A stretch of DNA of 64,000 bases. Origin: Thermobaculum terrenum ATCC BAA-798 (lineage in GTDB: Bacteria > Chloroflexota > Chloroflexia > Thermobaculales > Thermobaculaceae). Position 1 is the first letter of the stretch. Each line of letters starts with the position of its first letter. The translations under genes were made by a program, and so were the position numbers. The DNA is taken from assembly GCF_000025005.1 (NCBI RefSeq), contig NC_013526.1, positions 372,001 through 436,000 on the forward strand, written 5' to 3'. Positions 41,877-50,037 of this stretch are shown here, in pieces. The notes beneath the pieces were generated by a model, which saw nothing but the letters and a program-made list of their open reading frames with translations, did no database searches and was not told where the DNA came from.

Positions 41877-43115
41877 ATGGTGGACGTGGATGCTGTCGTG
41901 ATACGGGACGTCAGGCCGATATGCACCGCGCCCGAGGGGATACGCCTGGTGGTGGTGAAGGTGGAGACCAACCAGGATGGCCTCTACGGGCTGGGCTGCG
42001 CCACCTTCACCCAGCGTGCCCTCGCGGTGGTGGAGGTGATCGAGTCCTACCTCAAGCCCTTCCTGTTGGGCCGGAGCGTGCATCAGATCGAGGACGTGTA
42101 CCAGTCGGTGATGCTCAGCTCGTACTGGCGCAACGGCCCGGTGCTCAACAACGCCCTGGCGGGGGTGGACATGGCCCTGTGGGACATCAAGGGGAAGCTC
42201 GCTGGCATGCCGCTGTACCAACTCCTGGGCGGCAAGTGCCGTGAGGCCGCGGCCGTGTACGCCCACGCCTCGGGACGCGACATAGAGGAGCTTGCGGACA
42301 ACGTCCAAAGGTTCATAGATCAGGGCTACCGCTACATCAGGTGCCAGATGGCCGTGCCTGGCTACTCGACCTACGGCGCAGCGGGCGGTGGTCGCTCCAG
42401 GGAGCCCCAGCTCCTGGGCCTAGGTGAGCGGCCGTGGGAGCCCACTCCCTACTGCCGGATGGTGCCCTGGATGTTTGAGCAGCTGCGCGGCAGGTTCGGC
42501 TTCGAGGTGGAGCTGCTGCACGACGTGCACGAGCGCGTGCCTCCCATACAGGCCGTGCAGCTGGCCAAGGAGCTCGAGCCGTACAAGCTATTCTTCCTGG
42601 AGGATCCGCTGGCCCCCGAGGACCTGGACTACCTGCCCCTGCTGCGCCAGCACACCACGACGCCGATCGCCTTCGGCGAGCTCTTCGTCCACCCCCAGGA
42701 GTACGTGCCGCCCATCAGGGACAGGCTCATAGACTTCATCCGGGTGCACATCTCGGCGATAGGCGGCATCACTCCCGCCCGCAAGCTCGCCGCCCTGGCG
42801 GAGCTGTTCGGGGTGCGCACGGCGTGGCATGGGCCGGGAGATGTCTCGCCCGTGGGACACGCCGCCAACCTGCACCTGGACTTGGCGTGCCCCAACTTCG
42901 GGGTCCAGGAGCAGCACCTCTTCAGCGAGGAGGCGCGCGCCGTCTTCCCCGGATGCCCGGAGATACGCGACGGCTACATGTGGCCCAACGACAAGCCGGG
43001 CCTGGGAGTGGACGTGGACGAGAAACTGGCCGCGGCATTCCCCTATCCGGATGACCCCAGGAACGGCTCGTGGCTCCCGGTCAGGCGGGTGGACGGGACC
43101 ATAGTAAGACCTTGA
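41877..43115 (+). CDS. Enolase-superfamily sugar acid dehydratase (mannonate dehydratase ManD-like)
   Basis: 412 residues from ATG 41877 after GGGAGGATGTC. The ManD/RspA subgroup is indicated by GLYGLGCATFTQRALAVVEVIESYLKPFLLG, VYAHASGRDIEELADNVQRFIDQGYRYIRCQ, metal ligands in LLHDVHERVPP, FLEDPLAPEDL and FGELFVHP, and TAWHGPGDVSPVGHAANLHLDLA. ManD proteins dehydrate D-mannonate or D-gluconate to 2-keto-3-deoxygluconate; many members have weak or unknown activity. A KDG-kinase-like gene lies at 51235. The VOC gene follows after 15 bases. Confidence 0.87.
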   Translation: MVDVDAVVIRDVRPICTAPEGIRLVVVKVETNQDGLYGLGCATFTQRALAVVEVIESYLKPFLLGRSVHQIEDVYQSVMLSSYWRNGPVLNNALAGVDMALWDIKGKLAGMPLYQLLGGKCREAAAVYAHASGRDIEELADNVQRFIDQGYRYIRCQMAVPGYSTYGAAGGGRSREPQLLGLGERPWEPTPYCRMVPWMFEQLRGRFGFEVELLHDVHERVPPIQAVQLAKELEPYKLFFLEDPLAPEDLDYLPLLRQHTTTPIAFGELFVHPQEYVPPIRDRLIDFIRVHISAIGGITPARKLAALAELFGVRTAWHGPGDVSPVGHAANLHLDLACPNFGVQEQHLFSEEARAVFPGCPEIRDGYMWPNDKPGLGVDVDEKLAAAFPYPDDPRNGSWLPVRRVDGTIVRP

Positions 43116-43130
43116 TGCGAGGTGATCCAG

Positions 43131-43547
43131 ATGATCTCTAACCTGAGCCATGTGACGCTGGTCGTCGCCGATCTCGAGAGGTCGGCGGCGTTCTACAGGG
43201 ACGTGCTGGGCTTCACGGAGGTGCCCACGCCGCCCAGCTTCACCCACGCCGTCCGGTGGTTCGTGAGCGGTAGCGCGGAGCTGCACCTGATAGCGGCCCG
43301 CGACGCTCCCCAGGAGCCCGGGGACAAGGCCGCGCACCCGGACCCGTCGCGGGACATCGGCCGCGCTCGCCACGTGGCCTTCGGGGTGGCGGACCTGGAG
43401 GGCATGCTGGCCCGACTGCGGCGGCGCGGGGTGCAGGTGCTGCTTGGCCCCCGCCCTCGCGGCGATGGGGTGACGCAGATGTACTGCATGGACCCCGACG
43501 GCCACCTCATCGAGCTGCACACCCCTTACGAGGTCCCTGGGCTATAA
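43131..43547 (+). CDS. VOC/glyoxalase superfamily protein
   Basis: 138 residues from ATG 43131 (GAGGTGATCC upstream); a GTG nine bases earlier is possible. It has two betaalphabetabetabeta modules: ISNLSHVTLVVADLERSAAFYRDVLGFTEV with the first His, SAELHLIAARD with Glu, ARHVAFGVADLEGMLARL with His, and MYCMDPDGHLIELHTPYE with Glu. Metal ligands are present, so isomerase, lyase or dioxygenase activity is possible. The gene follows the ManD-like gene directly. Confidence 0.82.
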   Translation: MISNLSHVTLVVADLERSAAFYRDVLGFTEVPTPPSFTHAVRWFVSGSAELHLIAARDAPQEPGDKAAHPDPSRDIGRARHVAFGVADLEGMLARLRRRGVQVLLGPRPRGDGVTQMYCMDPDGHLIELHTPYEVPGL

Positions 43548-43589
43548 TGCAGGCAGCTTCAAGATCCTAATCCAACGGAGGCAAGTGTT

Positions 43590-44597
43590 ATGAGGGCGGT
43601 AGTCGTAGAGCAGCCAAAGACCGTGGCTATAAAGGACGTGCCCAAGCCTGAGCCCGGCCCCGGGGAAGTGGTGGTGCAGGTGGCCGCCTGCGGCATCTGC
43701 GGCACGGACAAGAACATCTACGCCGGCACATTTCTCTCCCACTACCCGCTGATACCGGGGCACGAGTTCTCGGGGGTGGTGGCGGCCGTCGGGCAGGGGG
43801 TGTCCGGCCTGCGGGAGGGCGACAGGGTGGCGGTGGACCCCTCCCTGTTCTGCGGGGAGTGCTACTACTGTCGCAGGTTGCAGGGCAACCACTGCGAGCG
43901 ATGGGGCGCCATAGGGGATACCACCAGCGGGGCCTTCGCGGAGTACGTGAAGGTGCCGGCCCGCAACTGCTACGTGATCTCCGAGAGGCTCTCCTTCGCT
44001 GAGGGAGCCCTGATAGAGCCGCTGGCCTGCGTCGTCTGGGGGATGAAGCGCCTGCAGGCCCAGCCGGCAGACTCGGTCCTCCTGCTGGGGGCGGGGCCGA
44101 TGAGCATGCTCTGGCTGCAGGTGCTGCGGCACGGCAACGCCTCGCAGATCGTGGTCACGGACCTGTACCCCTCGCGGCTGGAGGCGGCCAGGGAGTTCGG
44201 GGCCAGCGACGTGGTGGTGGCCGACGAGTCCCAAGAGGAGAGGCTGCGCGAGGTCTCGCCTCGTGGGTTCGACATAGTCATCGACGTGACGGGCGTGCCC
44301 AAGGTGCTGGAGGCGGGATTCAAGTACGTCAAGCCTATGGGCAAGCTGATGGCCTTCGGGGTGTGCCCGATGAACAGCTCCATCAGCGTCAACCCGTTCG
44401 AGATATACAACAAGGACATCACCATACTGGGCTCGATGGCGATCAACTACACATTCGAGCAGGCCGTAGAGCTGGCGGAGGCGGGGGTGGTGGATCTGCG
44501 ATCGCTTGTGAGCCACACCTTCCCGCTGGAGGAGTTCGAGAGGGCCCTGCAAACCGCCGGCACGCAGGCCTCCATGAAGGTGCAGGTGAATCCCTAG
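43590..44597 (+). CDS. Zinc-dependent medium-chain alcohol dehydrogenase
   Basis: 335 residues. The catalytic zinc site is AACGICGTDKNIYAG with PGHEFSGVV, the structural zinc lobe CGECYYCRRLQGNHC, and the Rossmann motif LLLGAGPMSMLWLQ. It resembles sorbitol/threonine-dehydrogenase-type enzymes and probably oxidises a polyol or sugar. The stop codon TAG overlaps the stop of the convergent gene in the sequence CTAG, inside a hairpin. The last codons lie within that hairpin. Confidence 0.9.
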   Translation: MRAVVVEQPKTVAIKDVPKPEPGPGEVVVQVAACGICGTDKNIYAGTFLSHYPLIPGHEFSGVVAAVGQGVSGLREGDRVAVDPSLFCGECYYCRRLQGNHCERWGAIGDTTSGAFAEYVKVPARNCYVISERLSFAEGALIEPLACVVWGMKRLQAQPADSVLLLGAGPMSMLWLQVLRHGNASQIVVTDLYPSRLEAAREFGASDVVVADESQEERLREVSPRGFDIVIDVTGVPKVLEAGFKYVKPMGKLMAFGVCPMNSSISVNPFEIYNKDITILGSMAINYTFEQAVELAEAGVVDLRSLVSHTFPLEEFERALQTAGTQASMKVQVNP

Positions 44598-44610
44598 GAG
44601 GATTCACCTG
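44583..44610. terminator. Bidirectional terminator containing both convergent stop codons
   Basis: CAGGTGAATCC (44583-44593) and its complement (44600-44610) flank a six-base loop CTAGGA. The stop codons of the two convergent genes share the CTAG in the loop, so the stem encodes the C-termini of both proteins. Confidence 0.8.
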
Positions 44611-45148
44611 CCCGAAGGGCGTACATCTTCCTGACGAGGCAGGCGTACAGGGTCCCCAGGTAGATCCAGCGAGGCATCCTGAAGCACCTGGTGCTGGCTG
44701 GCCATAGCAGCGGGGCCCCGCCGGTGGCGAGGTCCCTGAAATAGTGGGTGGCTATGCCCGCCGCCACTCCTGCCGCGGCCCTGTGATCGCGCGTCAGCAG
44801 CCAGGTCGCCACAGAGACCAGGGCCGCGCACAGCACATTGTGGGTGTAGGGCCTGCAGGAGATCTTGGGCCTCAGCGGCTTTATCCCCATCTCCATGGGG
44901 ATGTGGTCGAGGTCCATCACGATCGCCCCGAAGGCCACCGGCAGGTAATCCTCCAGCTTGCCGTAGAGGGGCATGGCCATGAGGAAGGCTGTGACCTCGT
45001 GTGCGGTCTCGTCGCCGGCTGCTCGCACGACGAAGGGATCACTCTCAAGCTTCATAGCCCCCTCGATGGCGAGCAGCAGCGGTAGTGCGCCCAGCAGCAG
45101 GCCTCGGCGCGGCACCGGGTACAGTATACCGTTGAGCTTCTCTCTCAT
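44594..45148 (-). CDS. YdjM/DUF457-like membrane-bound metal-dependent hydrolase
   Basis: 184 residues. The family motifs are HEVTAFLMAMP, AIVMDLDHIP (DLDH metal site), RPYTHNVLCAALVSVATWLLT and ATHYFRDLATGGAPLLWPAS. Hydrophobic segments near LLLGALPLLLAIEGAM and the VLCAALVSVATWLL region suggest membrane association. Substrate unknown for the family. It is convergent to the alcohol dehydrogenase, sharing the CTAG stop overlap, and lies 21 bases downstream of the SDR gene on the same strand. Confidence 0.85.
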   Translation of the reverse strand: MREKLNGILYPVPRRGLLLGALPLLLAIEGAMKLESDPFVVRAAGDETAHEVTAFLMAMPLYGKLEDYLPVAFGAIVMDLDHIPMEMGIKPLRPKISCRPYTHNVLCAALVSVATWLLTRDHRAAAGVAAGIATHYFRDLATGGAPLLWPASTRCFRMPRWIYLGTLYACLVRKMYALRAGESS

Positions 45149-45169
45149 GCTGTACTCCTGGTCATAACG

Positions 45170-45943
45170 TCAGTCCACCGGCTGCTGCTCGACTACGAGC
45201 ACGCTCCCGGTGATGAGCTGGCTGTCATCACATGCGAAGAACAGCGCGGCCTTGGCGATGTCTTTCGGCAGCAGCAGGCGCCCGAATGGACGCGTGGCGA
45301 TCGCGTGCTCTAGCCAGTGCGGGTCTCCCGTGACCTCCCGCTGCACGCGGTCCTCTCCCTCCGTGAGGGTCCAGCCAACGTTGAGCTGATTGACGCGTAT
45401 CCTATACTTGCTGAGCTGCTGGGCGGCATTCTTGGTCATCGTCATGAGGCCGCCCTTGGATACTGAGTAGGAGAAGAGGTTGGGAGCGCCTATGTAGGCG
45501 TTGACGGACCCTATGTTGATTATGGACCCCCCACCCCTGGCACGCATGTGCGGGATGCATGCCTGCATGAGCAGGAAAGGTGCCCTGAGGTTGACCGCCA
45601 TGTGCCGCTCCCACAGCTCGAGCGTGGTGTCCTCCACCGTGCCCCTGGTGAAGTCCCCAGCGTTGTTCACCAGCACGTCTACCCCTCCGAAGGCCTCGAC
45701 GGTGCGCTCCACGAGCGCCGTGCAGTCGGCAGGGTTGGCCAGGTCGGCCCTGTGGAAGACCACCCTGCCGGCGTGGCCGTCCTCCTGTGCCAGCCGTTCC
45801 ACCGCGCGCGCCCCGCGCTCCCGATCCCGGCCGCTGACGACCACGCAGGCGCCCTCGCTCAGGAACAGCCGGGCAATGCCCGCGCCTATGCCGCTCGTGC
45901 CGCCGGTGACGATCGCCACCTTCCCTTGCAGCTTGTTGCCCAT
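45170..45943 (-). CDS. Short-chain dehydrogenase/reductase
   Basis: 257 residues with the cofactor motif VAIVTGGTSGIGAGIARLFL, VLVNNAGDF, and catalytic Ser in IINIGSVNAY followed by YSVSKGG (Tyr and Lys). It is a classical SDR, probably NAD(P)-dependent and acting on a sugar or polyol. Its ATG begins immediately after the stop of the zinc alcohol dehydrogenase upstream, making the four genes from 48693 to 45170 one tight operon. Confidence 0.9.
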   Translation of the reverse strand: MGNKLQGKVAIVTGGTSGIGAGIARLFLSEGACVVVSGRDRERGARAVERLAQEDGHAGRVVFHRADLANPADCTALVERTVEAFGGVDVLVNNAGDFTRGTVEDTTLELWERHMAVNLRAPFLLMQACIPHMRARGGGSIINIGSVNAYIGAPNLFSYSVSKGGLMTMTKNAAQQLSKYRIRVNQLNVGWTLTEGEDRVQREVTGDPHWLEHAIATRPFGRLLLPKDIAKAALFFACDDSQLITGSVLVVEQQPVD

Positions 45944-46993
45944 TCAGCTCGCCTCCCCGTTGGGTAATAGTACGGATTTCACCACCTGCCCAGATCCCAT
46001 CAGGTCGAAGCCCGTGCGCCAGCTGTCGAGCCCCCCAACGAACCCCACCAGCTGCCGGGTGGGCAACCTGCCGCTGGCTATGAGCCTTATGACCTGCTCC
46101 CAAGTCTCGTAGGTGTGGCTGAAGGAGCCCCTCACGGTGACCGCCTTGCGCACGAGTGGGTCGAGCGAGGCCGCCAGGGGCTGCGGCCCCCAGCCCACCT
46201 TCACTATCTCGCCCAGGGGGCGCACGGCCTCCATGGCCGTGACGAACGACGCCGAGGCACCGGAGGCGTCCACCACCAGGTGGAACCCCAGGCCGTCGCC
46301 GATGCCGCTCGCCAGCTCCCGCAGGTCGGCCTGGTCGACCCTCAGCGCCGCGTCCACCCCGAGCTCCTCGGCCTTCCTGAGGCGATGCTCGTCGCGCTCC
46401 GTGCCCATCACCACCACGGGCTGTGCCCCCTGCAGCTTACAGAGCATGGCCGAGAGCAGCCCTATCTGGCCTGGCCCGAGCACGAGGACGGAGTCCCCGG
46501 CGCGCACCCTCGCCGATTGCACCACCGCCTGGTAGGCCACACACGCGGGCTCCGTGAGCGCCATCGCCACGGCATCGGAGTCCTGGGGTATGGCGTGGAG
46601 GCACCTTGCGGGCACCCGCACGTACTCCGCCATGGCGCCGTCGATGCCGTAGCCGAACCCCTGCCTGTGGGGGCAGAGGTTGTAGTGCCCGGTGCGGCAG
46701 GGGGTGCACCGGCCGCAGATCACGGCCGCCGTCTCGGAGACCACTCGCTGTCCCGGGCGAAAGCCCACGACGTTGGGGCCCACCCGCTCGATCGTGCCGG
46801 TGAACTCGTGCCCCAGCACCACCGGCACGCACACCTCCCAGGATTGGGTGCCGTGGACCTGGTGTATGTCGCTGCCGCAGATGCCCACGGCATCTACCTT
46901 AAGCAGGACGCTGTCCTCCGTGACCTCTGGCACCGGGATATCCCTTAGCTCCACTTCACCAGGCCGCAAGCCGTACTGTACTAGCGCTCTCAA
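45944..46993 (-). CDS. Zinc-dependent medium-chain alcohol dehydrogenase
   Basis: 349 residues from TTG 46993, which overlaps the stop of the preceding gene (TTGA). Catalytic zinc site VDAVGICGSDIHQVHGTQ with LGHEFTGTI, structural zinc CGRCTPCRTGHYNLC, Rossmann motif LVLGPGQIGLLSAML. It resembles sorbitol and L-idonate dehydrogenases. Its neighbours (HUMPS-family decarboxylase, SDR, luciferase-like enzyme) suggest sugar or sugar-acid oxidation. Confidence 0.9.
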   Translation of the reverse strand: MRALVQYGLRPGEVELRDIPVPEVTEDSVLLKVDAVGICGSDIHQVHGTQSWEVCVPVVLGHEFTGTIERVGPNVVGFRPGQRVVSETAAVICGRCTPCRTGHYNLCPHRQGFGYGIDGAMAEYVRVPARCLHAIPQDSDAVAMALTEPACVAYQAVVQSARVRAGDSVLVLGPGQIGLLSAMLCKLQGAQPVVVMGTERDEHRLRKAEELGVDAALRVDQADLRELASGIGDGLGFHLVVDASGASASFVTAMEAVRPLGEIVKVGWGPQPLAASLDPLVRKAVTVRGSFSHTYETWEQVIRLIASGRLPTRQLVGFVGGLDSWRTGFDLMGSGQVVKSVLLPNGEAS

Positions 46994-47712
46994 CTCTCGT
47001 TTGCCTCCTGTATGCTCTCCAGCTTCGCCATGATCTCTCGCAGAACGCCCTCGACGTCTCCCGGAGCGGACCTAAAGCTGCTCGAATCTATCACCAAGGG
47101 AGCACCCAGGACTAGAAACCTGAGCCCGCGACGCACCAGCTCGATCGCTTCCTCCACAGACAGTCCCCCTACGGCCTGCACTGGCACGCTCACGGCAGCT
47201 AGGATCTCGTCAATGTCATCTGAAGGTCTGGGTGGGGTGCCGCCGTGCTGAGCAATCACCCCGGGATCGCGCCGTTCGTCGTAGCCAACGTGATGGATTA
47301 TGATGTCTGCACCTAGCTCCTCGAAGCGCTTGCACGCTTGGGGTTTATCCTCTGTAGCAAGGTCGTCCACCATGACGCCGATGCCGTAGGTCCTGCCGGC
47401 GCGCACCACCTGCCTGATGGTCGCTTCGTGGGCCCTGCCCATCACGACCACGTAGTCCGCACCGGCCAGGGCCGCCATCTCGGCCTCCAGGTAGCCCCCG
47501 TCCATGATCTTGGTGTCGGCCACGATGGTGGTGTGCGGGAAGGCCTCGCGCAGCGCCCTGACGGCTCCGAGCCCCTGCGAGAGGATGAGCGGGGTGCCGG
47601 CCTCCAGCCACTGCACGCCTGCCCTGACCGCCTTGTGGGCCATATCCAGCGCCTCCTCCATGGTCGTGACGTCCAGCGATATCTGGACGATGGGCTTGCC
47701 CGGAGGTATCAT
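46990..47712 (-). CDS. HUMPS family protein (3-hexulose-6-phosphate synthase / KGPDC-like)
   Basis: 240 residues, OMPDC-superfamily TIM barrel. Landmarks are IVQISLDVTTMEEALDMAH, FPHTTIVADTKIMDGGYLEAEMA with the ADTKIMDGG catalytic stretch, and VPVQAVGGLSVEEAIELVRRGLRFLVLGAPLV. The family condenses formaldehyde with ribulose-5-phosphate or decarboxylates 3-keto-L-gulonate-6-phosphate. Which reaction applies cannot be told. No phosphohexuloisomerase (PHI) is adjacent, which argues against the ribulose monophosphate route. Confidence 0.85.
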   Translation of the reverse strand: MIPPGKPIVQISLDVTTMEEALDMAHKAVRAGVQWLEAGTPLILSQGLGAVRALREAFPHTTIVADTKIMDGGYLEAEMAALAGADYVVVMGRAHEATIRQVVRAGRTYGIGVMVDDLATEDKPQACKRFEELGADIIIHHVGYDERRDPGVIAQHGGTPPRPSDDIDEILAAVSVPVQAVGGLSVEEAIELVRRGLRFLVLGAPLVIDSSSFRSAPGDVEGVLREIMAKLESIQEANES

Positions 47713-48693
47713 CTAGCCCCTCCAGGCCGCGAAGTGGGGGATGACCTCCTCAGCGAACTGGTGCAGCTGTTCGGTCTCGTAGGCCGAGCGGATGAGGTAC
47801 ACCACGAAGTAGTTGATGCCCACATCCACGAACGGCTTGATCCACTCCACCACCTGCTCCGGCCTGCCCACCACTGCCCTCTCCTGAAAGTCCGGCGTCT
47901 GGGTGCTGAGGGCGCGCTGCACGTCCTCGTGATCCCTGGGCTTGTCTGTGAGGTACACCACTATCTCCGAGGACTTGATGATCTCATCGTAGTTTCTGCC
48001 CAGCTCCTCACAGTGCTGCCTGAGCACCTCCAGCTTGTGCCTTACTACTTGGGGATCTGTCGAGACGAGGTTACAGGCGTTGCCGTACTGGGCCACCAGG
48101 CGGAGGGTGACCTTCTCTCCTCCACCTCCTATCCAGAAGGAGGGATGGGGCTTGCGCACTCCCTTGGGCTCGTTGATGGGACGATCTATCTGGTAGTACT
48201 TACCCTCAAACTGCGGGTAGTCCTGGGTCCACATGGCATGGATGATGGCACAAGCCTCCCTGAACATGCCCATTCTGACCCTGGTTTCAGGGAAGCCATA
48301 GCCATAGGCCCGCCACTCATGCTCGTACCAGCCAGCTCCCAGGCCGAAGTAGAGTCTGCCATGGGAGGCGACATCGACGGTGGAGGCCATCTTGGCCAGG
48401 AGTGCAGGGTTGCGGTAGCCGTTGCAGGTGACCATCTGGCCTATGTTGACTCGGTGGGTGTCCCTGGCCAGGGCAGCAGTGATGGTCCAGCACTCAAAGG
48501 TGGTGTTGAGGGTGGGGGAGGGGACGGTGTGGAAGTGGTCGTAGACCCAGATGGAGTCCCAGCCTGGGATGGAGTCGGCTGTTTTGGCTACGTTGGTCAT
48601 GGCTTCGTACTGCTCTATGGGATCTGGGATCTCCACCAGGTCCATCCTCCACCCCTGTGGTACAAATACCCCAAAGCCTATTCCCTCGCTCAT
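47713..48693 (-). CDS. LLM class F420- or flavin-dependent oxidoreductase
   Basis: 326 residues. Landmarks are FGVFVPQGWRMDL, GWDSIWVYDHFHTVPSP, RDTHRVNIGQMVTCNGYRNPALLAKMASTVDVASHGRLYFGLGAGWYEHEWRAYGYGFP and SFWIGGGGEKVTLRLVAQYGNACN. The GLGAGWYEHE and NGYRNP segments are characteristic of F420-dependent glucose-6-phosphate- and sugar-dehydrogenase-like or related LLM subfamilies. It is the first gene of the four-gene operon ending at 45170. Confidence 0.88.
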   Translation of the reverse strand: MSEGIGFGVFVPQGWRMDLVEIPDPIEQYEAMTNVAKTADSIPGWDSIWVYDHFHTVPSPTLNTTFECWTITAALARDTHRVNIGQMVTCNGYRNPALLAKMASTVDVASHGRLYFGLGAGWYEHEWRAYGYGFPETRVRMGMFREACAIIHAMWTQDYPQFEGKYYQIDRPINEPKGVRKPHPSFWIGGGGEKVTLRLVAQYGNACNLVSTDPQVVRHKLEVLRQHCEELGRNYDEIIKSSEIVVYLTDKPRDHEDVQRALSTQTPDFQERAVVGRPEQVVEWIKPFVDVGINYFVVYLIRSAYETEQLHQFAEEVIPHFAAWRG

Positions 48694-49067
48694 GTTACCC
48701 TCCTTGTAGCTGAGTGTTGTGCTTACCTACTATGGCATAAGCGGCTGCTCTTGATCAATCACCTTTGGGATATTTCCGATGGTGGTAGGTGCGGACTCTG
48801 GGATGATCATTATTACTGTATGGAAGAATCACTATATACGTTAGTTATGGCTTGTGCTATCCTCTTGATTGGACAATAGTTTTATATAAAAGGGGTGCTG
48901 TAGCTGTATCGTCCACTGGCGATGATCGCTGTGCTTGTCTTTGCTGCTAGATCATGCCGCTCTCTGGGTGCCCGCTTCTGACTCTAATATATAGCTGCGA
49001 CAGTACCCTTTATAAGTTAAAGGTGTTAGACTGTTTGGCAACACCAAAGGAAGAGCAGGAGGAGTAC
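48694..49067. promoter_or_regulatory. Divergent region between the LLM operon and moxR
   Basis: 374 bases with no gene. On the minus strand, 48729-48758 carries TTGATC and CATAGT with 18-base spacing and an extended TGc; this is the likely promoter of the LLM operon. The plus strand has AT-rich elements at about 48865-48890 and 48990-49020, but no convincing -35/-10 pair for moxR. Confidence 0.45.
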
Positions 49068-50036
49068 ATGGCGACGGTTGAGCACAGGGAGAACGCGGTC
49101 ACCCGGTTCGCCCAGCGGATCGTAGAGAACGTGGAGAGGGTGATCATCGGCAAGCGTGAGCAGATAGAGTACCTGCTGGTGGCACTGCTGTGCCAGGGAC
49201 ACGTGCTCATAGAGGATGTGCCCGGCACAGGCAAGACGATGCTTGCCAGAGCTTTGGCGGTGAGCATAGGCCTGGAGTTCAAGAGGCTGCAGTGCACTCC
49301 TGATCTGCTGCCCAACGACGTCACCGGGGTCAGCATCTTCAACCAGAGGGAGGGGCGATTCGAGTTCCAACCGGGGCCGGTGTTCGTGAACGTACTGCTG
49401 GCAGACGAGATCAACCGTGCTACTCCCCGCACACAGTCGGCGCTGCTGGAGGCGATGCAGGAGCGCCAGGTGACCGTGGAGGGCGTGACCCGGCAGTTGC
49501 CGTCGCCCTTCCTGGTGCTGGCCACCCAGAACCCGGTGGAGTTCGAGGGCACTTTCCCCCTGCCCGAGGCGCAGCTGGACAGGTTCCTGATGCGCCTGCC
49601 CCTGGGCTACCCGGACGAGGTGTCCGAGGTGGAGATGCTGCGCAACCTGCGCAAGCGGCATCCCATAGAGACGTTGGAGCCCGTGGCCGAAGCGGATGAG
49701 CTGTGGGCCCTCTACGACCAGGTGACCGACGTCCACGTGGACGAGACGCTGGAGCAGTACATAGTAGGGCTGGTGGCGGCTACCCGGTCTCACCCGGACC
49801 TGGCGCTGGGGGCTAGCCCGAGGGGATCGATCGCGCTGTACAAGACCTCGCAGGCGCTGGCCGCGCTGCGGGGGAGGGATTACGTCATCCCGGAGGATGT
49901 CCGGCAGATGGCGGCGCTCACGCTGCCGCATCGCCTGCTCGTGAAGCCTGAGAGCCAGCTGCGGGGGCGCACCGCCACGGGCATCGTCGCGGAGATCGTC
50001 GAGCGCCAGCCGCTCGACATGGGCGGTGTGAGGTAA
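49068..50036 (+). CDS. MoxR family AAA+ ATPase
   Basis: 322 residues from ATG 49068, which has GGAGGAG seven bases upstream. Walker A is EDVPGTGKT, Walker B NVLLADEINRA, sensor 1 ATQNPVEFEG, then PEAQLDRFLMRL and the C-terminal lid SPRGSIALYKTSQALAA. MoxR ATPases act as chaperones with vWA-domain partners encoded next to them. The adjacent DUF58 gene starts one base after its stop, so the pair is a unit. Confidence 0.95.
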   Translation: MATVEHRENAVTRFAQRIVENVERVIIGKREQIEYLLVALLCQGHVLIEDVPGTGKTMLARALAVSIGLEFKRLQCTPDLLPNDVTGVSIFNQREGRFEFQPGPVFVNVLLADEINRATPRTQSALLEAMQERQVTVEGVTRQLPSPFLVLATQNPVEFEGTFPLPEAQLDRFLMRLPLGYPDEVSEVEMLRNLRKRHPIETLEPVAEADELWALYDQVTDVHVDETLEQYIVGLVAATRSHPDLALGASPRGSIALYKTSQALAALRGRDYVIPEDVRQMAALTLPHRLLVKPESQLRGRTATGIVAEIVERQPLDMGGVR

Positions 50037-50037
50037 G

